Shown piece by piece: positions 48,029-55,941 of a stretch of 64,000 nt of DNA; the first letter of the stretch is position 1, and each line of letters starts with the position of its first letter. The stretch comes from Caldanaerobius fijiensis DSM 17918 (GTDB lineage Bacteria > Bacillota > Thermoanaerobacteria > Thermoanaerobacterales > Caldanaerobiaceae). Below the pieces are notes generated by a model. That model had not been told where the DNA came from. It was given only the letters and a program-made list of their open reading frames with translations, and searched no databases. Both the position numbers and the translations under genes were made by a program. Where the stretch lies: NCBI RefSeq assembly GCF_900129075.1, contig NZ_FQVH01000009.1:1-64000 (forward strand), written 5' to 3'.

Positions 48029-48055
48029 TTAGCACCCAAAACTGATGAGTGCTAA
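48029..48055. promoter_or_regulatory. CIRCE-like operator (one mismatch)
   Basis: TTAGCACCC (48029-48037), nine bases, GAGTGCTAA (48047-48055). This differs from the perfect CIRCE at 35800-35826 at a single base of the left arm. It lies between the minus-strand NDP-sugar gene and a plus-strand transposase fragment, so the controlled gene is uncertain. A minus-strand TATAAT at 47975-47980 is compatible with control of the sugar operon. Confidence 0.8.
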
Positions 48056-48182
48056 CAAGTTTATTTTATATAAAATTATACGATTTGTCAATATATTTTG
48101 TGATTTTTTGTTGTTATTCTATGATATTGTCATATTAAAAGTATTCTGTAATAATGTCAGTATGAGAAAGGAACGATATTGT

Positions 48183-48305
48183 ATGACAAAAAGAGAAGTA
48201 CAAAAATTAATCGTTATCAATAAAACCATTGATGGAATATTGACTATCAGGGAAGCTGCGCAGGCTTTGAACCTAAGCGAACGTCAAATCTTTCTTTGGT
48301 TTTAA
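48183..48305 (+). pseudogene. Transposase N-terminal fragment
   Basis: A 40-codon frame with start site GAAAGGAACG: MTKREVQKLIVINKTIDGIL followed by TIREAAQALNLSERQIF. This is the helix-turn-helix head of ISNCY/IS481-like transposases, which are normally over 300 residues. The rest is missing. It marks the left edge of the AT-rich lasso peptide island. Confidence 0.7.
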
Positions 48306-48487
48306 TTTAAACTTAAGGGTTTAATACCAACAACAGCATCGGCTGACCATTTATCTTTCTGTATCTTTCCTTCCGCGAAATTGTAAGTAAATTGGTGATA
48401 CAGTGAGTAAAAGTGAGGAAAAGAGAGAAAATTAACAATAAAATGATATAATCGCTAAATATGGACTATTTTTGGTATTTTAGAGTA

Positions 48488-48515
48488 TTGAAGAAAAATA
48501 AAAAAAAATTATAAT
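48488..48515 (+). promoter_or_regulatory. Putative promoter of the lasso peptide operon
   Basis: TTGAAG (48488-48493) and TATAAT (48510-48515) are separated by 16 A-rich bases, 65 bases upstream of the first gene. AT-rich context raises the chance of a false match. Another TATAAT lies at 48447-48452 without a good -35. Confidence 0.45.
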
Positions 48516-48579
48516 TGAGGCGAAAATTAATATATAGTAACGTTTAAAATATGAAAAAGAAAGAAGGTTAATTCTTCTG

Positions 48580-48870
48580 ATGTTGGATGAAGAATCAATT
48601 AGGTATAAAATATTAGACCATATTAGTTGGGTTATTAATAATGAGGAAGTTATTTTATTAGATAATAAAAGAGGTATTTTTTTTGGTTTAGATGAGGTGG
48701 CTTCAAGAATATGGATACTTATTTCTGAAGGCAAGATGGTTAGAGAAATTATAGACACACTTATGGAAGAATATGATGTGGAAATATCTAGATTAGAAAG
48801 TGATGTGAAAAATTTAATCGATGAGTTGATTTTGAATAATTTTATAAAAAGTGATGGGTTTAAAAATTAA
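48580..48870 (+). CDS. Lasso peptide B1 protein: PqqD-like RiPP recognition element
   Basis: A 96-residue discrete winged-helix RRE of the PqqD family. Typical features are VILLDNKRGIFFGLDEVASR, where the beta-strands that bind the leader peptide lie, and IWILISEGKMVREIIDTLME followed by the last helices. In lasso pathways the B1 protein binds the precursor leader and delivers it to the B2 protease. It is the first gene of the cluster, 71 bases upstream of the B2 gene. Confidence 0.85.
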   Translation: MLDEESIRYKILDHISWVINNEEVILLDNKRGIFFGLDEVASRIWILISEGKMVREIIDTLMEEYDVEISRLESDVKNLIDELILNNFIKSDGFKN

Positions 48871-48941
48871 AAAAGTGCTGAGGTTAGCTTTTGAAGCAAA
48901 TAATAACATAAAAAAATAAAACAATATAGGTGGAGAGTGAA

Positions 48942-49352
48942 TTGAAAATAGGTAAATGTATTCAATTTGTCAAGATATATATTTATTTTATAGTGATTAA
49001 AATTTTGTTATATATTTTTGGTTTACGAAGAATATTGAATTTTTTAAAGAGGATGAAAGCAAGGACTTATTTAAAGAATCGACCAGCAAATGAAAAAAAC
49101 TCTTTAGATGTATTATATATCAAACAGCAAATTGATAATGTAAATATTTTTCAAATATATTCAGCTGAATGTTTGGAACAATCTTTGATATTGTTTTATT
49201 TATTGTTAAAGAAGAATATTTATAATGCTAAATTAAAGATTGGAGTATGTAAATATCCGTTTTCCGCTCATGCTTGGGTGGAATATAATGGTATTGTATT
49301 AAGCAATATAGAATTTAATAAGAAAGATTATTCAGTTATAGAGGAGATTTGA
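48942..49352 (+). CDS. Lasso peptide B2 protein: transglutaminase-like leader peptidase
   Basis: A 136-residue cysteine protease of the lasso_B2 family that removes the precursor leader. The TTG at 48942 is best served by AGGTGGAG (48928-48935). A hydrophobic N-terminus (about 10-27) precedes the catalytic part; the Cys is in SAECLEQSLIL and the His in PFSAHAWVEYNG. At His+12, where McjB has the third triad residue Asp, this protein has Asn (LSN). The stop codon lies 12 bases before the start of the cyclase gene. It lacks a fused RRE, which matches the separate B1 gene. Confidence 0.87.
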   Translation: MKIGKCIQFVKIYIYFIVIKILLYIFGLRRILNFLKRMKARTYLKNRPANEKNSLDVLYIKQQIDNVNIFQIYSAECLEQSLILFYLLLKKNIYNAKLKIGVCKYPFSAHAWVEYNGIVLSNIEFNKKDYSVIEEI

Positions 49353-49363
49353 GGGAATGTAAT

Positions 49364-51220
49364 ATGAACGAAATAGTAGGAATTTTAAATAGGAAAGATA
49401 TAGCGAAAAACCTTGAATTAAATAACATAATATATAAGTGGGTAAACGATAAATCTATTCAACTTATTTTATCAGAAAAGTTAAATAGCGAAAAAAGTGC
49501 AATATTTTATAAGGAAATTAAACAAAATAATGTAAATATGATAAGTGTACATAGAGAAGATAATTATTTAATTGTAGGCAATGGGCAAGTAAATAATATT
49601 AATGAAATAGCTAGAAAAGTAAATAAGATTAATATAACGAATGTAAATGAAGTATTATTGTTAGCTTATAAAAAGTTTGGTATTGATTTTGTAAAGGAAA
49701 TTAATGGAGAATTTGTTTTTATTATTTGGGATGGAAATAAAAAACAACTAATATGCGTTAGAGATTCTATAGGTATTAAGTCATTATTTTATAGCATTTA
49801 TAATAATGTAGTAGTATTAGCGACTAACTTAAGTAATATATTAAAATATAATTTAGTAAGAAGTGATTTGGATGATGTATATTTTTCAGAATATTTGACG
49901 TTTGGCCTTTTTGAACAACACCTTACTCCGTATAAAAATATTAAGCGTTTAATGCCTGGTAGTATATTAATTATAAACGATGAAAATGCTAAATTAGTAA
50001 ATTATTGGAATATCTCAAATATAAAAAAGGTAAATTATAAAAACGAGGATGACTATTTTGAGCATTTTAAAAGCTTATTAATGGAATCAGTTTATAGAAA
50101 TTTTAACATTAGTAACAATGTTTTAATAGAATTGAGTGGAGGATTAGATTCATCTTCTATTGTATGTTTAGTTAGAGAGCTAGTAGAGAAGAGAAGGGAT
50201 TTAAAAAATAAAATTAATACATTTACTATTGATTATGGTTCATTATTAGTTGAAGAAGACGACATGCCTTTTGCAAAGAGTGTTATAAATAGTAATCCAA
50301 ATTTTAATCCTATTATTGTAGATGGAAGGGAATTTTGGTTTTTAAAAAATTTAGGCCAAATAGAGGGGGAAGATAAATTATTTTATGACGAACCTAATAT
50401 GAATATTCTAATACATGACCAAAATAAATTTATGCTCAATATAATTGAAAAATATAATATAGATACTATTATAAGTGGAGAAGGTGGAGATCATTTATTA
50501 TCATGGAATAATTATTATTTAGCTGATTATTTACGTCAAGGATCCTTAATTAAGGTGTTAATTGAATCTCTTAAATGGAGTAGACAGTTAAAATGTCCAG
50601 TATTTAAGGTAATAAAGGAAAATTGTTTATTACCTATATTAAAAAGAAATGTTTGTTTGTTTAACAGTACTGTTCCACCTTGGGTTAGTAAAAAATTGAT
50701 AATGTTTACTAATTTGAATGAGAGAATAGAAAAGTATTACAGAACAATAAAAGTGGATACAATTACTGATAGTTATCAAATAAGTATAATGAATAATATT
50801 CATGAAATATTAGACGGAAATGTATTTGCTAAATTAGTTGAAATAAAGTATCCATTTTTATACCTACCTTTAATAGAATTTATATTTGGAATTCCAATAG
50901 ATAAAAAAATACGTGCAGGGGAATTAAATAAATATATTTTGAGATATTCATTAAAAGGTATCTTACCAGAAGATGTTCTTAACAGAAAAAATAAAGCGGG
51001 TGGTGAACGGCGATTTTATATAGGCCTAAAAAAAGAGTGGCCTTGGCTCGAACAAATTATTAATAATTCAATTATAATTAATGAATTAAAATTTATTGAT
51101 AAGGAAAAATTTTTGCAGATTTTGAACTATGCAAAACAAGGATATGTAAAAGATCCATATTTGTTTTCGATTGGTCGTACTTTATCGGCGGAAATATGGT
51201 TAAGATATTTTAAAAATTAA
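49364..51220 (+). CDS. Lasso peptide cyclase: asparagine-synthetase-like protein (C)
   Basis: A 618-residue AsnB homologue. ATG 49364 follows GAGGGA. The N-terminus (MNEIVGIL) lacks the Cys2 glutaminase nucleophile of true asparagine synthetases, as expected of a lasso cyclase. The synthetase domain has the PP-loop ELSGGLDSSSIVCL at about residue 250 and a second nucleotide-binding stretch IISGEGGDHLLSW. It should adenylate the Glu side chain of the core peptide and join it to the new N-terminus. It is very AT-rich (about 17-25 percent GC in lines counted by hand). Confidence 0.88.
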   Translation: MNEIVGILNRKDIAKNLELNNIIYKWVNDKSIQLILSEKLNSEKSAIFYKEIKQNNVNMISVHREDNYLIVGNGQVNNINEIARKVNKINITNVNEVLLLAYKKFGIDFVKEINGEFVFIIWDGNKKQLICVRDSIGIKSLFYSIYNNVVVLATNLSNILKYNLVRSDLDDVYFSEYLTFGLFEQHLTPYKNIKRLMPGSILIINDENAKLVNYWNISNIKKVNYKNEDDYFEHFKSLLMESVYRNFNISNNVLIELSGGLDSSSIVCLVRELVEKRRDLKNKINTFTIDYGSLLVEEDDMPFAKSVINSNPNFNPIIVDGREFWFLKNLGQIEGEDKLFYDEPNMNILIHDQNKFMLNIIEKYNIDTIISGEGGDHLLSWNNYYLADYLRQGSLIKVLIESLKWSRQLKCPVFKVIKENCLLPILKRNVCLFNSTVPPWVSKKLIMFTNLNERIEKYYRTIKVDTITDSYQISIMNNIHEILDGNVFAKLVEIKYPFLYLPLIEFIFGIPIDKKIRAGELNKYILRYSLKGILPEDVLNRKNKAGGERRFYIGLKKEWPWLEQIINNSIIINELKFIDKEKFLQILNYAKQGYVKDPYLFSIGRTLSAEIWLRYFKN

Positions 51221-51250
51221 TTTTGCTTATAAACTGCAAACATGACAGGA

Positions 51251-51277
51251 TTGATTGTTAAATTAAAATATTATAAT
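51251..51277 (+). promoter_or_regulatory. Possible internal promoter for the precursor gene
   Basis: TTGATT (51251-51256) and TATAAT (51272-51277) are separated by 15 bases, between the left repeat arm and the precursor ribosome site. The spacing is short and the region AT-rich, so this is tentative. Confidence 0.3.
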
Positions 51278-51316
51278 TAAAAAAAATTAATAGTATTTGG
51301 AAGGGAGGTAGTTAGG

Positions 51317-51442
51317 ATGCTTCGCATTACTAAAAAACAATATTCCAAACCATCAATTATTAAATATGGTTCAGCAATAAGAATTATAAAAGGTAGCGGT
51401 GGTTCAAAATATGAATCATATGCTTCTCATGCTAGATCATAA
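51317..51442 (+). CDS. Lasso peptide precursor (A), 41 aa
   Basis: A 41-residue peptide with a strong ribosome site (GGGAGGTAG, 51303-51311). The leader contains Tyr9, Pro12, Ile14 and Gly18 at the spacing Y-x2-P-x-[L/I]-x3-G known to bind B1 proteins. The predicted core is residues 26-41, GSGGSKYESYASHARS: Gly1 and Glu8 would form an eight-residue macrolactam, with Tyr10, His13 and Arg15 as possible plugs and a C-terminal Ser. The residue at -2 is Ile instead of the usual Thr, which is similar in shape. It lies 96 bases after the cyclase gene. Confidence 0.82.
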   Translation: MLRITKKQYSKPSIIKYGSAIRIIKGSGGSKYESYASHARS

Positions 51443-51640
51443 GGAATTTTTTTGATATTTATTTATGATCCTAGTCATGTTTGCAGTTTTTTAATCTTTA
51501 AATAATTGCAAAATAAATAAATAACAGCGAAAATACTAATATGGGGATAAAATAAAGTATTTATAAGAGTCAAAATATCGAGGTAATTACATAATAAAAA
51601 GAGTATGCTTTAAAAAGCAAGCTAATAAACCTACCTAATT

Positions 51641-52884
51641 GTTAAAAAATGTCGGGCGTGTCAAATCAAAAGATAACATTTGTTAGTCTAAAAGTTGTTT
51701 TAAAGATAAAGAATTGTCCACATCCCGACATTGGCTGTAATAATTAACCCTGTGCTATGTTATACATGCAATTAAAATACCTGCTTTTAAAGTTATTCAC
51801 AGACATAAAATCTTTAAGTTATCGATAGATTTTTCAATGACCATTTGCTTTTTATAGAGTTTATACCATTTTTTAGAATTTCATAGCACTATAGAGTTGC
51901 TTCTATGTTTAACACGAAAATAGATTTTCATTCCTGGTTGTGTTTGCTCAAACATGGCTGTTTAACAGAAAGATATTAGATAAATTATCAAAAGTGTCAA
52001 AGTAAACGTCGCCTAAAAAGTACCTGTAGAAAAAATGAGGGTTATTTAAAGGAACTATTAAGAGCGAGTACTGAAGTTCCAGATTCATACAAGGTTTTAG
52101 ATTCAGCGGCGGTGGAAGGAATATTTTGACGTCAAGAGAATCATTGTAGAAGCTTATATGTTGGACAACGCTAAGCTGTTAATAATAACAGCGGTTTTAA
52201 TGGAATAGAAAATATCCGTTTATGTGAAAGAATTTGACATCGAGGTTAGAGGAAGCAGACTTAGGTATTTTATTACAGGCATGGGAATGAGGATTAAAAT
52301 CGGGATTGGGTTTAGAAAATTTTTTAACATTGCGATATAGAGAATCAAATATTTTGGGATTATTCTCCTTGACATAAAGCTCGAAGCTAATAGTATCGCC
52401 GATTAGGATATTAGAGAGAGTAAAACTGATAGTACGGTATATATTCGGTAATATTAACGAGATTATAGAAGAAAGATTAAAGGTCATGAAAAAATAGAGA
52501 TTTAAATCTAGAGAATTGAGAAGGGTCGGGTACCGCGGGAAAACTGCAAAGTTCTCTTAATTCTTTAGAGAGTTAAAAATTGTGAACAAGCAACTGAGGA
52601 GTATGGGTAGAAAGAATTTTTTGAACGATGGCACAAATCATAGATTCAAAGCTAAAATCCCTATAACGATCGATAAAAAAGTAATAATGGTTGTAGAAAG
52701 AAGAAAGGATAGGTTCAGAGAAATCAACGAAAGCATCAAAGAGTTTGATTAAACTTAGCTTTATCATCTCATATGGTGTAGATTAAACAAAAGTGGGGAA
52801 ATTCTTTGAATATATATTGCGAAAATTCTATTGTTTTAGAATTTTGTGGAGTTCACAATAAACTATATAAGAATTTTATGTGGA
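51641..52884 (-). mobile_element. Decayed insertion sequence between precursor and exporter genes
   Basis: The block carries a broken transposase gene on the minus strand (next entry). One end has a 9-bp inverted repeat aatgtcggg (51648-51656) with cccgacatt (51724-51732), which on the minus strand is followed by a T-run. The other end (52784-52884) has aaaattct...agaatttt and strongly resembles 9143-9240. It splits the lasso operon, and the exporter now begins just beyond the element. Exact ends are not clear. Confidence 0.65.
52170..52767 (-). pseudogene. DDE transposase pseudogene, frameshifted
   Basis: Minus-strand pieces in different frames read in order as one transposase: MIKLSLIKLFDAFVDFSEPI (from 52767), then after a stop ELRELCSFPAVPDPSQFSRF, then LYVKENNPKIFDSLYRNVKK, KFSKPNPDFNPHSHA and VKFFHINGYF. 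Further traces (FLGDVYFDTFDNLSNIF) lie towards 51990. The order fits IS1182/IS4-like DDE transposases. Several stops and frame changes make it non-functional. Confidence 0.65.
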
Positions 52885-52892
52885 GGGATTAA

Positions 52893-54602
52893 ATGAAATT
52901 TAATAAAAAAAGTATTATTTTTGAAGTATTGGCCGTATTAATAGGTTTGATTGGAATGATGTCCTCATGGCTTTTGTATCCGTGGGCATTTAAAATCCTT
53001 ATTGATAGCTTTGAAAATAATAAAATTGATATAAGTTTGTATAAAGTTATTATCTTGCTTTTTATAGGAAGAGTTTTAGGTGAAATTTTTATAAATTTAT
53101 CTTCATATTTGTATACGCAGGTTAAACAGAATATTATTGTTGATTTTCGGAACAGGATTTATTCTCACGTTTGCTCTGTACCTATACACAAACTCAAAAG
53201 GATGCAGATAGGTGACATAATGTCATGCCTTACAAACGATATTCCTGTGTATGCCGAAAAATATGAAGCCGTCGGTGAAATGATTGTAGATATAATATTG
53301 TTTTTTACAACGATTGTAATTATAAAAGTTATAAATGTAAAACTATTATGGCTCGTACCTGCGTTTTGCATCGTTTTTACTCTTCTACCGTACTATTTAT
53401 CGAAAAGATTAAGAGAAATAAGTACTAAATTACAGGATAAAATATCCAATTACAATTCTACATTACAGGAGAGCTTAGTGGCAGCAAGGGAGATAAAAGC
53501 ATTAAACGCTTGTGATTTGGTAAATGATCGGTTAAAAAATATTATTGAAGATATAAAGCACAAGTCGCTTAAAGAAAAATTTGTTTCTCTGGAAAGTTCT
53601 TCTGGTCCTTATTTATTTTTTTATGTATTAGAGGCTTTAGCATTTTTAATATCGGTTTTCGAGATACAAAGAGGAAGGTTAGAGCCAGGTACAGCAGTAG
53701 CGTCGATCATGTATATAGGGAATATAATAGTGCCTTTGCAGAATTTTGGAAACCTATTTGCCAGTATACGAACTAGTGATGGAGCATGGGATAGAATAAA
53801 GAATTTAAATATAATCGAAGAAGAAAAAGAAGAAAAAAAATTGAAAGTGTTAAAAAATATAAAAGGAAATATTTTCTTTAAAAATGTATCTTTTCAGTAC
53901 CCTGGCTCAGAGTTCAGGTTAGAGGGTATAGATTTAGAAATAAAAGCAAAAAGTAAGACGGCATTGGTTGGTTTGAGCGGAGCTGGCAAGAGCACTATAG
54001 CAGATTTGTTATTAAAATTTTATAAGCCTAATAGAGGGCATATATACATAGACGGGATAGATATAAGTGAAATAAAAGACAATTCGTTGAGGGATCATAT
54101 AGGAGTGGTGTTTCAAGAGCCCTTTTTGTTCAAGGCGAGTATAAAAGAGAATATAAGGTTTGGGAAATGGGATGCTACTGATGAAGAAGTAATAGAGGCA
54201 GCGAAGAGAGCTAATGCCCATGATTTTATAATAAAAATGCCTGATGGTTATGAAACGGAACTGGGAGAGATGGGAACAGGTTTATCAGGTGGTCAAAAGC
54301 AGAGAATTGCAATAGCCCGAGTACTGTTAAGAAATCCAGAGATATTGATATTTGACGAGGCCACATCATGGTTAGATAAAGAAGCTTCCAGAAGATTTGT
54401 AGAAGAGATAGATAAATTAGCAATGGACAAAACGGTGATAATAATAACCCATGATCTTGGGATGGTAACCAATGCGGACCAGATAGTAGTGCTTGAGAGA
54501 GGCAAGATAGTAGAAAAAGGTATACACCATGAACTTATGGAGCAAAAAGGATTGTATTATAAGTTGTTTATAAATCAGGAAAGGGAGGACGGTGAAAGTT
54601 AA
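52893..54602 (+). CDS. Lasso peptide ABC exporter (D): fused membrane and ATPase domains
   Basis: A 569-residue half-transporter, active as a homodimer. The ABC_membrane domain covers about 1-310 with six helices; the ATPase has Walker A GLSGAGKST, signature LSGGQKQRIAIARVLL, Walker B ILIFDEATSWLD and switch ITHDLGM. No peptidase C39 domain is present, as expected when B2 cuts the leader. GTGGAGGG supports the ATG. In lasso clusters this protein exports the mature peptide and gives self-immunity. It lies after the IS remnant, so it may have its own transcript. Confidence 0.87.
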   Translation: MKFNKKSIIFEVLAVLIGLIGMMSSWLLYPWAFKILIDSFENNKIDISLYKVIILLFIGRVLGEIFINLSSYLYTQVKQNIIVDFRNRIYSHVCSVPIHKLKRMQIGDIMSCLTNDIPVYAEKYEAVGEMIVDIILFFTTIVIIKVINVKLLWLVPAFCIVFTLLPYYLSKRLREISTKLQDKISNYNSTLQESLVAAREIKALNACDLVNDRLKNIIEDIKHKSLKEKFVSLESSSGPYLFFYVLEALAFLISVFEIQRGRLEPGTAVASIMYIGNIIVPLQNFGNLFASIRTSDGAWDRIKNLNIIEEEKEEKKLKVLKNIKGNIFFKNVSFQYPGSEFRLEGIDLEIKAKSKTALVGLSGAGKSTIADLLLKFYKPNRGHIYIDGIDISEIKDNSLRDHIGVVFQEPFLFKASIKENIRFGKWDATDEEVIEAAKRANAHDFIIKMPDGYETELGEMGTGLSGGQKQRIAIARVLLRNPEILIFDEATSWLDKEASRRFVEEIDKLAMDKTVIIITHDLGMVTNADQIVVLERGKIVEKGIHHELMEQKGLYYKLFINQEREDGES

Positions 54603-55755
54603 ATTGAGAATTGGAATAGATGTGTTTTGCGGATTTGACATTTTATCAAAAGAAAATGGGAATAGTGGAATATTAACATATGCACAACGGCTTATCTATT
54701 CTTTATTAGCTATTAACGAGGAAGAGAAAAATGATATAATCCTTTTTCAGAAAAAAGGTTGTACGTCAGTTCATGGTAAAAATGTTTACATGCGCTTTGT
54801 TTCTACAAAGGAAGTATTGAACCCAAGAAGTGCAGAATGGGAGAGATGTTATTTAGCTTAAGCTGTTAATAAAGAAAACATAGATTGTTTTTTTTCACCA
54901 AATTTTGTTTTACCAGCAAATATTTCAAGTCCTGGGATAGTAATGATACATGATATTTATTATTATTTTGATCCGTATGATTATGAAGAAAGCAAGTATT
55001 ATTATTTAAAAAAATGGGTTCCAATATCAGCTAAAGAAGCTGCTAAAATAATAACGGGATCTTATGCATCTAAAAGTGATATTATTAAATATCTTGAAGT
55101 ACCCGAAAATAAAGTAGAAGTGACTTATTTAGCTCCAGGTGATGAATTTTCTGCAATTAATAAGGAAAAGGCAAAAAGTCATGTAAGAGATAAATATGGT
55201 ATCAATGAGCCATTTATACTTTACGTAGGGAGTGCTAAGAGACGAAAAAATATAAATAACCTTATAATGGCATATTTAATTTCAAAGAATAAGTATCATT
55301 TAAAACACAAACTTGTAATGGTGAGTGAATATATAAATCAAATTGAAGAAAAACGCGTACTATTAGAAAGGCTAGGGATAAAAATTGGATATGATTTAAT
55401 TTGTATTAATGATTTAACAGAAAAAGAACTTGTTTTCTTATACAATGCTGCAGATTTATTTGTTTTTCCATCATTATACGAAGGTTTTGGTTTGGTTATA
55501 ATAGAAGCTATGGCTTGTGGATTGCCGGTTTTAACCTCTAACAGAGGGGCTACTTCAGAAATTGCAGGTGATGCAGCGGTGCTTGTAAATCCTTTAAATC
55601 CTGAGGAAATCGCATATAAAATGGCAGAAATATTAACAAACAAAGAGCTTATAAACATTTTGAGAGAAAAAAGTTTAAAAAGAGCAGCTCAGTTTTCATG
55701 GAGGAAAACAGCTAAACAGACAATGGATATATTTAAAGCGACATGTCATAACTAA
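54592..55755 (+). pseudogene. GT4 glycosyltransferase interrupted by one in-frame stop
   Basis: A single frame of 388 codons contains one TAA at 54859-54861 and otherwise reads as a normal GT4 enzyme. Before the stop: LRIGIDVFCGFDILSKENG and SGILTYAQRLIYSLL. After it: VNKENIDCFFSPNFVLPA, IHDIYYYF, ILYVGSAKRRKNINNLI and the donor-site segment VFPSLYEGFGLVIIEAMACG. A CAA-to-TAA change would explain the stop. The GTG start overlaps the exporter gene by 11 bases. It could have glycosylated the lasso peptide, or belong to another envelope task. Confidence 0.75.
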
Positions 55756-55759
55756 TTAC

Positions 55760-55788
55760 TTGGATTTGATTTAAAATTGTGATATACT
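55760..55788 (+). promoter_or_regulatory. Promoter of the thiamin salvage operon
   Basis: TTGGAT (55760-55765) and TATACT (55783-55788) are separated by 17 bases, upstream of the riboswitch. Confidence 0.6.
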
Positions 55789-55852
55789 AAAGCAAAACAC
55801 ATAATATGGCACAGGGGATTGCAGTGAAGTTATGTAAAAATTAAATAGAATG

Positions 55853-55941
55853 GATGCTAGGGGAGCTTCGTATGAGGCTGAGAGGGGATTAGTTCCCGAC
55901 CCTTGGAACCTGTCAGGATAATGCCTGCGTAGGGAAGCATC
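55853..55941 (+). ncRNA. TPP riboswitch (THI element)
   Basis: The aptamer has P1 arms gatgct (55853-55858) and agcatc (55936-55941), the conserved GGGGAGC, CTGAGAGG, ACCCTTGGAACCTG and AGGATAATGCC..GCGTAGGGAAGC segments in order. It binds thiamin pyrophosphate and should switch off the following operon. Confidence 0.95.

Larger units (their letters stand above)
51231..51489. repeat. Inverted repeats flanking the precursor peptide gene
   Basis: aaactgcaaacatgac (51231-51246) is the exact reverse complement of gtcatgtttgcagttt (51474-51489), and the match extends inward through aggat (51247-51251) and atcct (51468-51472) with one extra base. The precursor gene lies wholly inside. A T-run continues directly after the right arm. 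No target duplication is visible outside the arms. The repeat may mark a mobile precursor cassette or fold the mRNA into a long terminator-like stem. Confidence 0.85.

Noticed and set aside
48316-48366. Minus-strand stretch reading IQKDKWSADAVVGIKPL, vaguely like an IS30-type transposase piece
   Set aside because: Too short and without flanking support; could be chance in decayed DNA.
48447-48452. TATAAT upstream of the lasso operon as the main promoter
   Set aside because: No acceptable -35 box at usual spacing; the pair at 48488-48515 is better.
48580-48870. PQQ biosynthesis (PqqD)
   Set aside because: No pqqA, pqqB, pqqC or pqqE genes are near; the B2 and cyclase genes that follow identify it as a lasso recognition element.
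49364-51220. Genuine asparagine synthetase
   Set aside because: The N-terminal catalytic Cys needed for glutamine hydrolysis is missing and the gene sits between lasso B2 and a precursor.
51317-51442. Alternative core starts, such as Ser27 (Glu at position 7) or Gly28 (Glu at position 6)
   Set aside because: A six-residue ring is not expected, and Gly at position 1 is much more usual than Ser. Gly26 with Glu8 fits best, although a Ser27 start with a seven-residue ring cannot be fully excluded.
54943-55755. Separate complete glycosyltransferase gene beginning at 54943
   Set aside because: It is in the same frame as the upstream piece, lacks a ribosome site, and family sequence continues across the gap and the single stop codon.
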